DNA from: Chitinophagaceae bacterium
Lineage (GTDB): Bacteria; Bacteroidota; Bacteroidia; Chitinophagales; Chitinophagaceae
Length of the DNA: 64,000 bases
Assembly (NCBI GenBank): GCA_025363355.1
Contig: JANYEB010000037.1
Coordinates: 47,056 to 111,055 of the forward strand
Direction of reading: 5' to 3'
Positions 45,424 to 53,574 of this stretch are shown here, in pieces. A program made the translations under genes and the position numbers. Below the pieces are notes generated by a model that was not told the origin of the DNA, ran no database searches, and saw nothing but the letters and a program-made list of their open reading frames with translations. How positions within the stretch are numbered: the stretch's first letter is position 1; every line of letters starts with the position of its first letter.

Positions 45424-46320
45424 CTATTCCACCTCAACTTGTTTATCAACTAAAGCACCTTCTTGTGCTTCTATTAAAAATGTTCTTTCGTTTACTAAAT
45501 AGCCATTTCCTTTTTCACAAAAATGAACTTTAATATTCTCTACACTTATAGGGTTGCCATCTGGTATATCAGCAATATTGCTATGTCTAATATCATGGCC
45601 ATCAATAATCATTACTAAGCCACTGCCAATTGCTTCCATTTTATTTCCTTCAGTAATTAGCATTCCAGTATCTTCTCCAAGTCCAATACCAATACAGCCA
45701 GGATTTGCAGCAACAGCTTGTGCCAAACGCCCAAATCTTCCACGTTTTTCAAAATGACTATCAATAATTACATTATCCATAAAGCCAAGTCCAGTGGTAA
45801 TTTTTACTTCGCCTTTTAAATGAGCTTTAGTTGCGTTACCTTCATAAATCATTGTATTGCTCATTGCCATTGCACCAGCACTTGTGCCAGCCACAATAAA
45901 ATGTTCATCATTAAAATATCTTCTCTTAACTATTTGCAAGAACTCTGTTCCACCAAAAACAGCTGTTAATCTTAATTGATTTCCACCACTGAACATTACA
46001 CAATCACAAGCTTTAATTCGTTCAATATAGATTGGGTTATTTGCATCTTCTCTATTTCTTATATGCATCACATCAATATTGGTACAACCAATTTTAGAGA
46101 AAGCATCTAAATAATTTTCTCCCACTTCATAAGGAATCATTGAAGCAGTAGTAACTATTTCTATCTTGGAATCAATACTACCTGTTTCTTTAGCAATACG
46201 ACGTAGGATTCCCAATTCAAAAAAATTAAGATTGTTGCGTGTTATTTCTCCTTTTTCTAAATCTGTGCCTTTATCTTCTGCACCACCAATAGATATTAGC
46301 TTTCCGGCTGGTATCATCAT
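45424..46320 (-). CDS. Cyanophycinase (S51 family)
   Basis: The product of about 298 residues is a serine hydrolase of peptidase family S51 related to CphB, with nucleophile S147 in AGTSAGAMAM, ISIGGAEDKGT near the start, and FSGGNQLRL. CphB cleaves the Asp-Arg polymer cyanophycin into beta-Asp-Arg dipeptides; related S51 enzymes act on other isoaspartyl peptides. No cyanophycin synthetase or isoaspartyl peptidase is in this window. I start at ATG 46320 rather than an upstream in-frame ATG (46410) because a -7 promoter element lies between them. Confidence 0.88.
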   Translation of the reverse strand: MMIPAGKLISIGGAEDKGTDLEKGEITRNNLNFFELGILRRIAKETGSIDSKIEIVTTASMIPYEVGENYLDAFSKIGCTNIDVMHIRNREDANNPIYIERIKACDCVMFSGGNQLRLTAVFGGTEFLQIVKRRYFNDEHFIVAGTSAGAMAMSNTMIYEGNATKAHLKGEVKITTGLGFMDNVIIDSHFEKRGRFGRLAQAVAANPGCIGIGLGEDTGMLITEGNKMEAIGSGLVMIIDGHDIRHSNIADIPDGNPISVENIKVHFCEKGNGYLVNERTFLIEAQEGALVDKQVEVE

Positions 46321-46338
46321 AATTATAGCTTCAAATAA

Positions 46339-46346
46339 CAAATGTA
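46339..46346 (-). promoter_or_regulatory. Candidate -7 element for the cyanophycinase operon
   Basis: Reads TACATTTG on the reverse strand, an exact match 18 bases before ATG 46320. This decides the start codon. Confidence 0.5.
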
Positions 46347-46479
46347 AGGGTTGAACTTTTAGAATTGTTGTCTGATAAAATAAAATATAACATAAAAATG
46401 TTGCTAACAATTAGCTCACCATATAGTTTTAAATTACTTCAAATATTGAACTAGGTTTTTCTGCTTGATACCACAGCCT

Positions 46480-46487
46480 TATCTTCG
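46480..46487 (+). promoter_or_regulatory. Candidate promoter for prs
   Basis: TATCTTCG (TAnnTTTG with one change) at 46480-46487 with TTTT at 46457-46460, a 19-base spacer. The ATG of prs is 20 bases downstream. Confidence 0.45.
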
Positions 46488-46507
46488 CAGCAATTCCCCA
46501 TAAATAT

Positions 46508-47455
46508 ATGATCCCCTCAGTAAAAATATTCGCAGGAACTGGCTCTCAACAATTGGCAGAAAAAATTGCCAAAAGCTTTGGCTCTAAACTTGGAAAAGTT
46601 AATATCCAAAAATTCAGCGATGGAGAAATTCAACCTGTTTTTCTTGAAAGTATTCGTGGTGATTATGTTTTTTTAATTCAAAGCACACACGCCCCAGCCG
46701 AAAATTTAATGGAACTTTTGTTAATGATTGATGCTGCAAAACGTGCCAGTGCTCAAAAAATTGTTGCAGTGTTGCCATATTATGGCTATGCTCGTCAAGA
46801 TAGAAAAGATAAACCACGTGTTGCTATTGGCAGTAAATTAATGGCAACTTTACTTGAAGCTGCAGGAGCAAATCGTGTGATTACAATGGATTTACACGCT
46901 CCACAAATTCAAGCTTTTTTCGAAATTCCTGTTGACCATCTTGATAGTTCTGCTATTTTCATTCCTTATATAGAAAGCTTAAAATTAACCAATTTATGTT
47001 TTGCTGCACCAGATGTTGGCAGCACAAATCGTGTTCGTGAACTAGCAAGTTATTTTAATGCCCCAATGGTTATTTGTGATAAACATCGTAAACGTGCCAA
47101 TGAAATTGCAAGTATGGTGGTTATTGGTGATGTTGCAGGAAAAGATGTTGTTTTGATTGATGATATTTGTGATACAGGAGGAACTTTAGCCAAAAGTGCG
47201 GGACTATTAATTGAAAAAGGTGCTGTGAGTGTTAGAGCATTTTGTACACACCCAGTTTTGAGTGGAAAAGCTTATGAAAATATTGAGAATAGTGTATTAC
47301 AAGAACTGATTGTCTGCGATACCATTCCTTTAAGAAGTGAGACAAAGAAAATTAAAGTAATATCTGTAGCCGATTTATTTGCAATTGCAATTAGAAATGC
47401 TGCTGAAAATAAAAGTATCACTAGTTTATTTGTACATAGTCAAATAAAAAGATAA
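46508..47455 (+). CDS. prs: Ribose-phosphate pyrophosphokinase (PRPP synthetase)
   Basis: The 315-residue product converts ribose-5-phosphate and ATP to PRPP, precursor of nucleotides, His and Trp. Motifs: IFAGTGSQQLAEKIA at the start, the ATP-binding region YARQDRKDKPR, and the PRPP loop VLIDDICDTGGTL. The length is that of class I enzymes. It is a single-gene unit with its own promoter and terminator, convergent with an alpha/beta hydrolase. Confidence 0.98.
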   Translation: MIPSVKIFAGTGSQQLAEKIAKSFGSKLGKVNIQKFSDGEIQPVFLESIRGDYVFLIQSTHAPAENLMELLLMIDAAKRASAQKIVAVLPYYGYARQDRKDKPRVAIGSKLMATLLEAAGANRVITMDLHAPQIQAFFEIPVDHLDSSAIFIPYIESLKLTNLCFAAPDVGSTNRVRELASYFNAPMVICDKHRKRANEIASMVVIGDVAGKDVVLIDDICDTGGTLAKSAGLLIEKGAVSVRAFCTHPVLSGKAYENIENSVLQELIVCDTIPLRSETKKIKVISVADLFAIAIRNAAENKSITSLFVHSQIKR

Positions 47456-47473
47456 TTGAGATATAGCATAAAT

Positions 47474-47507
47474 AAAAAAGGCATTCCGTTTTAAGAATGC
47501 CTTTTTT
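47474..47507. terminator. Terminator after prs, probably bidirectional
   Basis: AAAAAAGGCATTC (47474-47486) pairs perfectly with 47495-47507, with an 8-base loop and T6. It lies between convergent genes. Confidence 0.88.
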
Positions 47508-47509
47508 AT

Positions 47510-48484
47510 TTAATTACTGCTTAAGAAAGTTTCAATAGCTAATTCCCATTTTTCATTCTCGCTCTTGCATAAACTTTGATGCCCACTATTTTTATATTCA
47601 ACAAAAGTTTTTTTACTAGAACTTAAATGTTGAAATATGGCTGTTGTTTCTTCTTCAGAAACTCTTCTGTCATTTGTTCCCCATTGCAATAGTGTTGGAC
47701 ATTTTACTTTTCTAGCATAATCTATTGGATTAAACTGAAAGGCCCAAAAGCCTTGTTCTGTACCACCCCAAAATGTGAGTAAATTGGCAAAAGGCTCTTG
47801 AGGCAAGTGCATAATTTTTAGCCTGCCTTTTACAGCTTGATGCAAAGTACCAAAAGGCATTTCAAGAATTATTTTTTGTGGATATACATCATTGTCCTTA
47901 ATAGTTTTTAAAATAGTGGCAGCACCCATAGAAATACCCCACAAAATAATATTTTTTTCTCCTTTATGTACTATGTAATCATAAGCAGCTTTAACATCTT
48001 TCGACTCATTAAAACCCACTGTGCAAGTATTGCCTTGGCTATTGCCATGAGCTCTAAAATCAACCAACAATACATTATATTTCAAATTATTAAAAGAAGT
48101 AGCTTCTCTTATAACATCATTTTTCTTTCCTCCATGACCGTGAAAAAGAATGACAGTTCCTTTAGGTGAAATAGCATTGTACTTTGCAGAATCATTATCA
48201 ACATACCAAGCTTCAAGTTTCAAGCTATCGTCGGTTTTAAATATAACAGTTTCGTGATGCAACGAAAAGGTATCAACACTTGTAACCTTTGGGAATTTTA
48301 CACCCAAAAATATAGCACTAAGTTTATCGCCAAAACCCATTTGTTCTGGCTTGGGCATTGCTTCTTCCGTGCTATAAAAATGAGTTAGTTTATATGCATG
48401 AAAAGCACAAATAATATTTAGTAATACAAATAGTACTAATATTATTTTCAACAGTCTTTTGCTATATCTTTTCAATTTGTCCAT
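47510..48484 (-). CDS. Membrane-anchored alpha/beta hydrolase
   Basis: The 324-residue product has one N-terminal membrane helix (about 10-32), then an alpha/beta hydrolase of the COG1073 type. It shows the oxyanion loop FHGHGGKK, nucleophile elbow GISMGAA, the acidic residue in GTNDRRVSEEE, and the catalytic His in KNSGHQSLC. It would hydrolyse an ester or amide outside the inner membrane; the substrate cannot be inferred. Confidence 0.85.
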   Translation of the reverse strand: MDKLKRYSKRLLKIILVLFVLLNIICAFHAYKLTHFYSTEEAMPKPEQMGFGDKLSAIFLGVKFPKVTSVDTFSLHHETVIFKTDDSLKLEAWYVDNDSAKYNAISPKGTVILFHGHGGKKNDVIREATSFNNLKYNVLLVDFRAHGNSQGNTCTVGFNESKDVKAAYDYIVHKGEKNIILWGISMGAATILKTIKDNDVYPQKIILEMPFGTLHQAVKGRLKIMHLPQEPFANLLTFWGGTEQGFWAFQFNPIDYARKVKCPTLLQWGTNDRRVSEEETTAIFQHLSSSKKTFVEYKNSGHQSLCKSENEKWELAIETFLSSN

Positions 48485-48553
48485 AAAACAAAGCTATCAA
48501 AAAACCAATTCAACCAATCCTCAAATCTTCAAACATCAAATCTACATTTACCT

Positions 48554-48561
48554 TACGTTTG
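48554..48561 (+). promoter_or_regulatory. Candidate -7 element for the S46 peptidase gene
   Basis: TACGTTTG is an exact consensus match and lies 20 bases before the ATG at 48582. Confidence 0.5.
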
Positions 48562-48581
48562 CGTTTCATTAAAACAGACGT

Positions 48582-50741
48582 ATGAAAAAAATATTTATTT
48601 CTCTCTCTTTTGCTTTGTTGGCACTAAAATCTTTTGCCGATGAAGGTATGTGGTTGCCTATGTTATTAGGTCAGCAGGTATATAATGATATGGTAAAACG
48701 TGGCTTGAAACTTAAAGCAGACCAGCTTTATAGCATTAATCACTCTTCTATTAAAGACGCTATTATCATTTTTGGTGGAGGTTGCACAGGCGAAATTGTA
48801 AGTAAAGAAGGTTTAATTTTTACCAACCACCATTGTGGATATGATGCTATTGCAAAAGCAAGTACAGTTGACCATAATTATTTGCAAGATGGTTTTTGGG
48901 CTGCCGATAAAAGCAAGGAAATTCAAACAGCTTTAACCGTTCAATTCTTAGATAAAATTGAAGATGTTACCGATAGAATTATGAAGGGCTTGGGCGATTT
49001 ATCAGGCAAAGAAAGAAACGACAAATATGCACAAATTGTTGGCGATATTGTAAAAGAAACTGCTGGAAGCGATGAATTTAAACGTGCTGCTGTTGCAAGT
49101 ATGTTTAAAGGAAATCAGTATTTTTTGTATGTATATAATATTTATAAAGACATCCGTTTTGTTGGTACACCTCCCGAAAGCATTGGTAAATATGGTGGCG
49201 ATACTGACAACTGGGAATGGCCCCGTCATACAGGTGATTTTTCTTGTTTCAGAGTTTACACAGGCAAAGATGGAAAACCCGCAAAGTATGATGCAGCCAA
49301 CGTTCCAATGAATGCGAAATATCATTTTCCTGTAAGTATTAAGCCATTAAAAGATGGTGATTATAGTATGATTTATGGTTACCCTGGTGGCACAAACCGT
49401 TATGAAATTAGTGATGGCGTTAAATTAAGTACAGACATCACAAGTCCTGTTTTGGTGAAACTTCGTGATATGCGTTTGAAATTAATGCACGCCGAAATGA
49501 TTAAAGATCCTGCTGTTAAATTGCAATTAGCAAGTTCTTATGCAGGCATTGCAAACTATTGGAAATTCTTTGATGGCGAAAGTAAACAACTATTAAAATA
49601 TGATGTTTTTGGCAGCAAGAAAAAATATGAAGAAGAGTTTACAACCTGGGCAAAAGGAAAAGCGGAATACGAAAATATTACTGCAGATTACACTAAGAAT
49701 TATGAAATGTGGAGACCATATTCTAAACACCGTCAATATATTAATGAAGGTATTAATGGCTCGCCATTATTAGCTTTCGCTGGTTCTTGGATTGGTTTAG
49801 AAAATACTTTAAATAAAAAAGATGTTAAGCAAGAAGATATTGATAAAGCTGTAAAAGCTGCTGAAGCTGCAAGAAAAAATTTCTTGAACGATGAAAATAA
49901 AAAAAGTGATCAACAAATTGTTGCTAACGTTTTATCAATGTTTATGAGCGATGTAGATGCTGATCAACATCCTAAAGGATTTTATACTGACTTATTTAAA
50001 GCAAGTAGCATTGATGAAAATCCATTTAAAAAATATGCTGCTTGGGTGTTTGAAAACACAATGGCTTTTGATGATGCAAAATGGAAAGCATTTACTGCAA
50101 AACCAACAGTAGAGGCACTTAACGCTGATCCTGCATTTAAAACTGCTGCTGCATTTGTAAAAAATTACAACACAAATTATGCTCCTAAATTTATGGCGTT
50201 TACATTAAAGAATAACGATTTAGGAAGAGCTTACTTAAAAGGAATTATGGAAATGAATCCTGAAAAAGCTAAGACAATGTATCCTGATGCAAACTTTACA
50301 ATGCGTGTTAGTTATGGCAATGTAAAAAGCTATGCACCAAAAGATGCTGTGAAGTATGATATTGTTTGCACAATGAAAGGTGCTATTGATAAATATGTGC
50401 CTGGCGATTATGAATTTGATTTGCCTAAGAAATATGTAGAGTTATATAAAGCTCGTGATTTTGGTAGATATGAAGATCCCATTTATAAAGATGTTGTGAT
50501 AAGTTTTATTACAACCAATGATATTACAGGTGGAAATTCTGGAAGCCCTGTTATTAATGGCAAAGGCGAATTAATTGGACTTGCTTTTGATGGCAACTAC
50601 GAAGCGTTAAGCCACAAACTAGCTTTCGATAAAGACCTAAACAGAACAATTTGTGTTGATGTTCGTTATGTGTTATGGTGCATTGAAAAACTTGGTGGTG
50701 CAAAACATATTGTGGACGAGTTGGATATTATTAGTAAATAG
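48582..50741 (+). CDS. S46 family dipeptidyl-peptidase (DPP7-like)
   Basis: The 719-residue product is a periplasmic serine dipeptidyl-peptidase with a signal peptide ending SFA. The triad is visible as H84 in FTNHHCGYDA, the conserved Asp in WPRHTGDF (about 219) and S653 in TGGNSGSPV. Eighteen residues after the Ser stands Gly (FDGN, G671), the DPP7-type residue that gives preference for hydrophobic P1; DPP11, specific for Asp/Glu, has Arg there. It likely processes oligopeptides taken up during peptide nutrition. A terminator follows. Confidence 0.96.
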   Translation: MKKIFISLSFALLALKSFADEGMWLPMLLGQQVYNDMVKRGLKLKADQLYSINHSSIKDAIIIFGGGCTGEIVSKEGLIFTNHHCGYDAIAKASTVDHNYLQDGFWAADKSKEIQTALTVQFLDKIEDVTDRIMKGLGDLSGKERNDKYAQIVGDIVKETAGSDEFKRAAVASMFKGNQYFLYVYNIYKDIRFVGTPPESIGKYGGDTDNWEWPRHTGDFSCFRVYTGKDGKPAKYDAANVPMNAKYHFPVSIKPLKDGDYSMIYGYPGGTNRYEISDGVKLSTDITSPVLVKLRDMRLKLMHAEMIKDPAVKLQLASSYAGIANYWKFFDGESKQLLKYDVFGSKKKYEEEFTTWAKGKAEYENITADYTKNYEMWRPYSKHRQYINEGINGSPLLAFAGSWIGLENTLNKKDVKQEDIDKAVKAAEAARKNFLNDENKKSDQQIVANVLSMFMSDVDADQHPKGFYTDLFKASSIDENPFKKYAAWVFENTMAFDDAKWKAFTAKPTVEALNADPAFKTAAAFVKNYNTNYAPKFMAFTLKNNDLGRAYLKGIMEMNPEKAKTMYPDANFTMRVSYGNVKSYAPKDAVKYDIVCTMKGAIDKYVPGDYEFDLPKKYVELYKARDFGRYEDPIYKDVVISFITTNDITGGNSGSPVINGKGELIGLAFDGNYEALSHKLAFDKDLNRTICVDVRYVLWCIEKLGGAKHIVDELDIISK

Positions 50742-50763
50742 TTTTAAGATTTAAACATTTAGT

Positions 50764-50799
50764 AAAAAACCTCCGAAGAATAATTTTCGGAGGGTTTTT
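50764..50799 (+). terminator. Rho-independent terminator after the S46 gene
   Basis: AAAACCTCCGAA pairs with TTCGGAGGGTTTT (one bulged base) around a short AT loop, followed by TTTTT. Confidence 0.82.
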
Positions 50800-50926
50800 G
50801 TTTTTAGAAATAATAAACGCAATCATATTTTTCCTTATTACTTTAATCTAGTTGCCATCTTTAGTTTCAATAAATGCAATACCAATCTTTAAACATCGTT
50901 ATAATTTTGAATATCAACAATCAAAA

Positions 50927-52369
50927 ATGACAAACAACCAAACCGCTGCTTTTAAACCAACATTAGGATTATTTGATGCAACAATGATAGTTGCAGGAAG
51001 TATGATTGGTTCTGGAATTTTTATTGTAAGTGCCGATATCACCAGAAATGTGGGTAGTGCTGGATGGCTAATTTTAGTGTGGGTGTTAACTGGTTTTATG
51101 ACGTTGGTTGCAGCACTTAGCTATGGCGAATTAAGTGGAATGTTTCCTAAAGCAGGTGGTCAATATGTTTATTTAAAAGAAGCATACAACCCACTAATTG
51201 GTTTTTTATATGGCTGGAGTTTTTTTACTGTTATACAAACAGCAACCATTGCTGCAGTTGGTGTTGCTTTCAGTAAGTTTCTTGCATACTTAGTTCCCGA
51301 GCTTGGTAATAATTATTTCCTTTTTAACATTGGTAGTTTAAAAATATATTCTGGTCAATTGGTTGCAATTGCTATCATCTCTTTGCTAACTTTTGTGAAT
51401 ACTAAGGGTGTTAAAGAAGCAAAATGGATTCAACGGCTTTTTACTTCTGCTAAACTTTTAGCACTTTTTGGTTTAATTATTTGTGGATTTTTCTTAGTTA
51501 AAGAAAGTTTTTGGAACGCTAATATGCAAACAGGTTTTAAGGCAATGCAAAACTTTGGAGAAAAAGATGCCGCTGGAATATTACATACAAAAGATTGGTT
51601 AGGAATTGGAGGTAGTGCTTTAGCAGGTGCCATTGCTGCTGCTATGGTTGGCAGTATTTTTAGTAGTGATGCTTGGAATAATGTAACTTTTATTGCAGGA
51701 GAAATGAAAAATGCCAAACGAAATTTAGGTTTAAGTTTACTGCTAGGAACGTTGATTGTAACTGTAATTTATGTTGCAGCAAACTTGATGTATTTAAACG
51801 TGATGCCTTTGCAAGAACTTGCTTTCCCCACAGATGATAGAGTAGCTGTTGCAGCTGCCAATAAAATATTCCCTGCTTTTGGCACCACATTAATTGCAGT
51901 TTGTATAATGATTTCAACCTTTGGCTGCAACAATGGATTAATACTTGCTGGTGCAAGGGTTTATTATACAATGGCAAAAGATGGTCTGTTTTTTAAACAA
52001 GTAGGTCAGTTAAACAAATTCGCAGTGCCACAAGTTGCATTATGGATTCAATGTATTGCAGCAAGTCTTTGGTGTTTAAGTGGGAAATATGGTGACTTAT
52101 TAGATATGATTTCTTTTGTGGTAGTAATGTTTTATATGCTAACAATTGCAGGAATTTTTGTTTTAAGAAAAAAACAGCCCAATGCAGATAGACCTTACAA
52201 AGCATTTGGTTATCCAATTCTTCCTATCATTTATATAATAATGGGATTGGCTTTTTGTATTTTATTAGTTATTTACAAGCCCAATTATACTTGGCCTGGT
52301 TTAATTATTACCCTAGCTGGGGTTCCCGTTTATTACTTAATTGTAGGTGGTAAAAAAGAAAGTGTTTAG
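50927..52369 (+). CDS. APC-family amino acid permease
   Basis: The product of about 480 residues is a 12-helix amino acid/polyamine permease. The N-terminal MIVAGSMIGSGIFIV and the loop YGELSGMFPKAGGQYVYLKEAY are hallmarks of the family. The substrate is not assignable. I use ATG 50927, since the in-frame TTG at 50852 would add a 25-residue hydrophilic extension that lacks family similarity. Its stop overlaps the stop of the convergent acyltransferase by four bases, with no terminator between. Confidence 0.92.
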   Translation: MTNNQTAAFKPTLGLFDATMIVAGSMIGSGIFIVSADITRNVGSAGWLILVWVLTGFMTLVAALSYGELSGMFPKAGGQYVYLKEAYNPLIGFLYGWSFFTVIQTATIAAVGVAFSKFLAYLVPELGNNYFLFNIGSLKIYSGQLVAIAIISLLTFVNTKGVKEAKWIQRLFTSAKLLALFGLIICGFFLVKESFWNANMQTGFKAMQNFGEKDAAGILHTKDWLGIGGSALAGAIAAAMVGSIFSSDAWNNVTFIAGEMKNAKRNLGLSLLLGTLIVTVIYVAANLMYLNVMPLQELAFPTDDRVAVAAANKIFPAFGTTLIAVCIMISTFGCNNGLILAGARVYYTMAKDGLFFKQVGQLNKFAVPQVALWIQCIAASLWCLSGKYGDLLDMISFVVVMFYMLTIAGIFVLRKKQPNADRPYKAFGYPILPIIYIIMGLAFCILLVIYKPNYTWPGLIITLAGVPVYYLIVGGKKESV

Positions 52370-53394
52370 TATTTATTTTTTAGGCGTATCATTTTTTTCT
52401 CAAGTAAATGCCAACTAATAATAGCTAGTGGCAGCACAATTAACATGGTGTAGAAGAATAGTGCAAAAGGATTGCTAACACATTTGGTTGCAATTAAAAT
52501 TTGTTGTGTTGGAAACGAAAAAATATAAATACCATAAGTAAAATCTCCATACTTGCCAACCTTATTGGTTATGCCTTTTATTTGAGAAATGGCTATAATA
52601 AAAATAGGAATAGCTATAACCTTTAAAAAATCGAAGCCTGAAAAACTAGCAACCAATAAAACAGCACTACAAATTAGCAAGACAGATATTGATTTTGAGA
52701 ATGCTACTTTTAAAAAATATAATAAACTCGCATTAAGAAAAATGATTGAATAAAAACTACCACTTGTATTGAAACCAGATAAAAAACTCCCCTGCAAACT
52801 AATAGTACTTATATAATAAACAATGTTTAATAAAACAATTATGGATATAAAAAAAGATTTTGCAGCTCTACGAAATAAAAAAATCAAAGCAATAAATAGA
52901 TAAAGTCTTTCTTCTATAACTAACGTCCATAAAGAGCCATTCACTCCATTTTCGGCAATATTGTTTGAAAATACTTGAGGTAACGTAAATCTGATTCCAA
53001 AAACTGGAAGAATAGTTTTTAGGTATGCCCAAGTATCTTTATTAATAAAATAGTTTGTTGCAGAAAGAGATGTAAATAAAACTCCAACTATAAAAATTGC
53101 TATCAAACACCATACAATCAATAAAGGTTGAATGCGTAAAAAACGTTTCCAAATATAATTTTTAAAGCTAACAGATGTACAAGCACTTTTTGCAATTAAA
53201 TATCCGCTGCAACTGAAAAAAATACATAAACCAATAAAAGAAAATTGAATAGTTTGATGAGAAACTTGATTCAACGGTTCTTTTTCTGATAATTTTAATA
53301 AACCGAACGAATGAGAAAGTGTAATAAAAATAGCAGCCAATAGCCTTAAGATATTGTAATTATTTTGTTGTCGTTCATCGAAATTCATAATCAT
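52366..53394 (-). CDS. Acyltransferase 3 family membrane protein
   Basis: The 342-residue product has about ten membrane helices and the acyltransferase-3 pattern: NNYNILRLLAAIFITLSHS near the N-terminus (with the conserved Arg and His), LCIFFSCSGYLIAKSA, and NGSLWTLVIEERLYLF. These enzymes move acetyl or other acyl groups onto surface polysaccharide or lipid. No capsule or LPS genes are adjacent. ATG 53394 or 53388 are both possible starts. The gene overlaps the end of the permease gene. Confidence 0.88.
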   Translation of the reverse strand: MIMNFDERQQNNYNILRLLAAIFITLSHSFGLLKLSEKEPLNQVSHQTIQFSFIGLCIFFSCSGYLIAKSACTSVSFKNYIWKRFLRIQPLLIVWCLIAIFIVGVLFTSLSATNYFINKDTWAYLKTILPVFGIRFTLPQVFSNNIAENGVNGSLWTLVIEERLYLFIALIFLFRRAAKSFFISIIVLLNIVYYISTISLQGSFLSGFNTSGSFYSIIFLNASLLYFLKVAFSKSISVLLICSAVLLVASFSGFDFLKVIAIPIFIIAISQIKGITNKVGKYGDFTYGIYIFSFPTQQILIATKCVSNPFALFFYTMLIVLPLAIISWHLLEKKMIRLKNKY

Positions 53395-53574
53395 TATTCG
53401 TAAGTATTATGCTATTAATTGAAGCCTTAAAAATATTATTACAAAGTAATTCTATAAATTCATTAAATTGCATCTTCTTTTTAAACATAAAGAACCACAC
53501 AGTTTATAGCAAACTTAAACCTACTAACTTCTTACGAAGAAAATAAAGCTACTTTTACTTAAATTTTTTAATGG

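Noticed and set aside
46320-46410. Longer cyanophycinase from ATG 46410
   Set aside because: A -7 element lies between 46320 and 46410, and the extra residues are hydrophobic and unlike the family.
50852-50926. TTG start of the permease at 50852
   Set aside because: It would add 25 residues not found in APC proteins; ATG 50927 fits the family.
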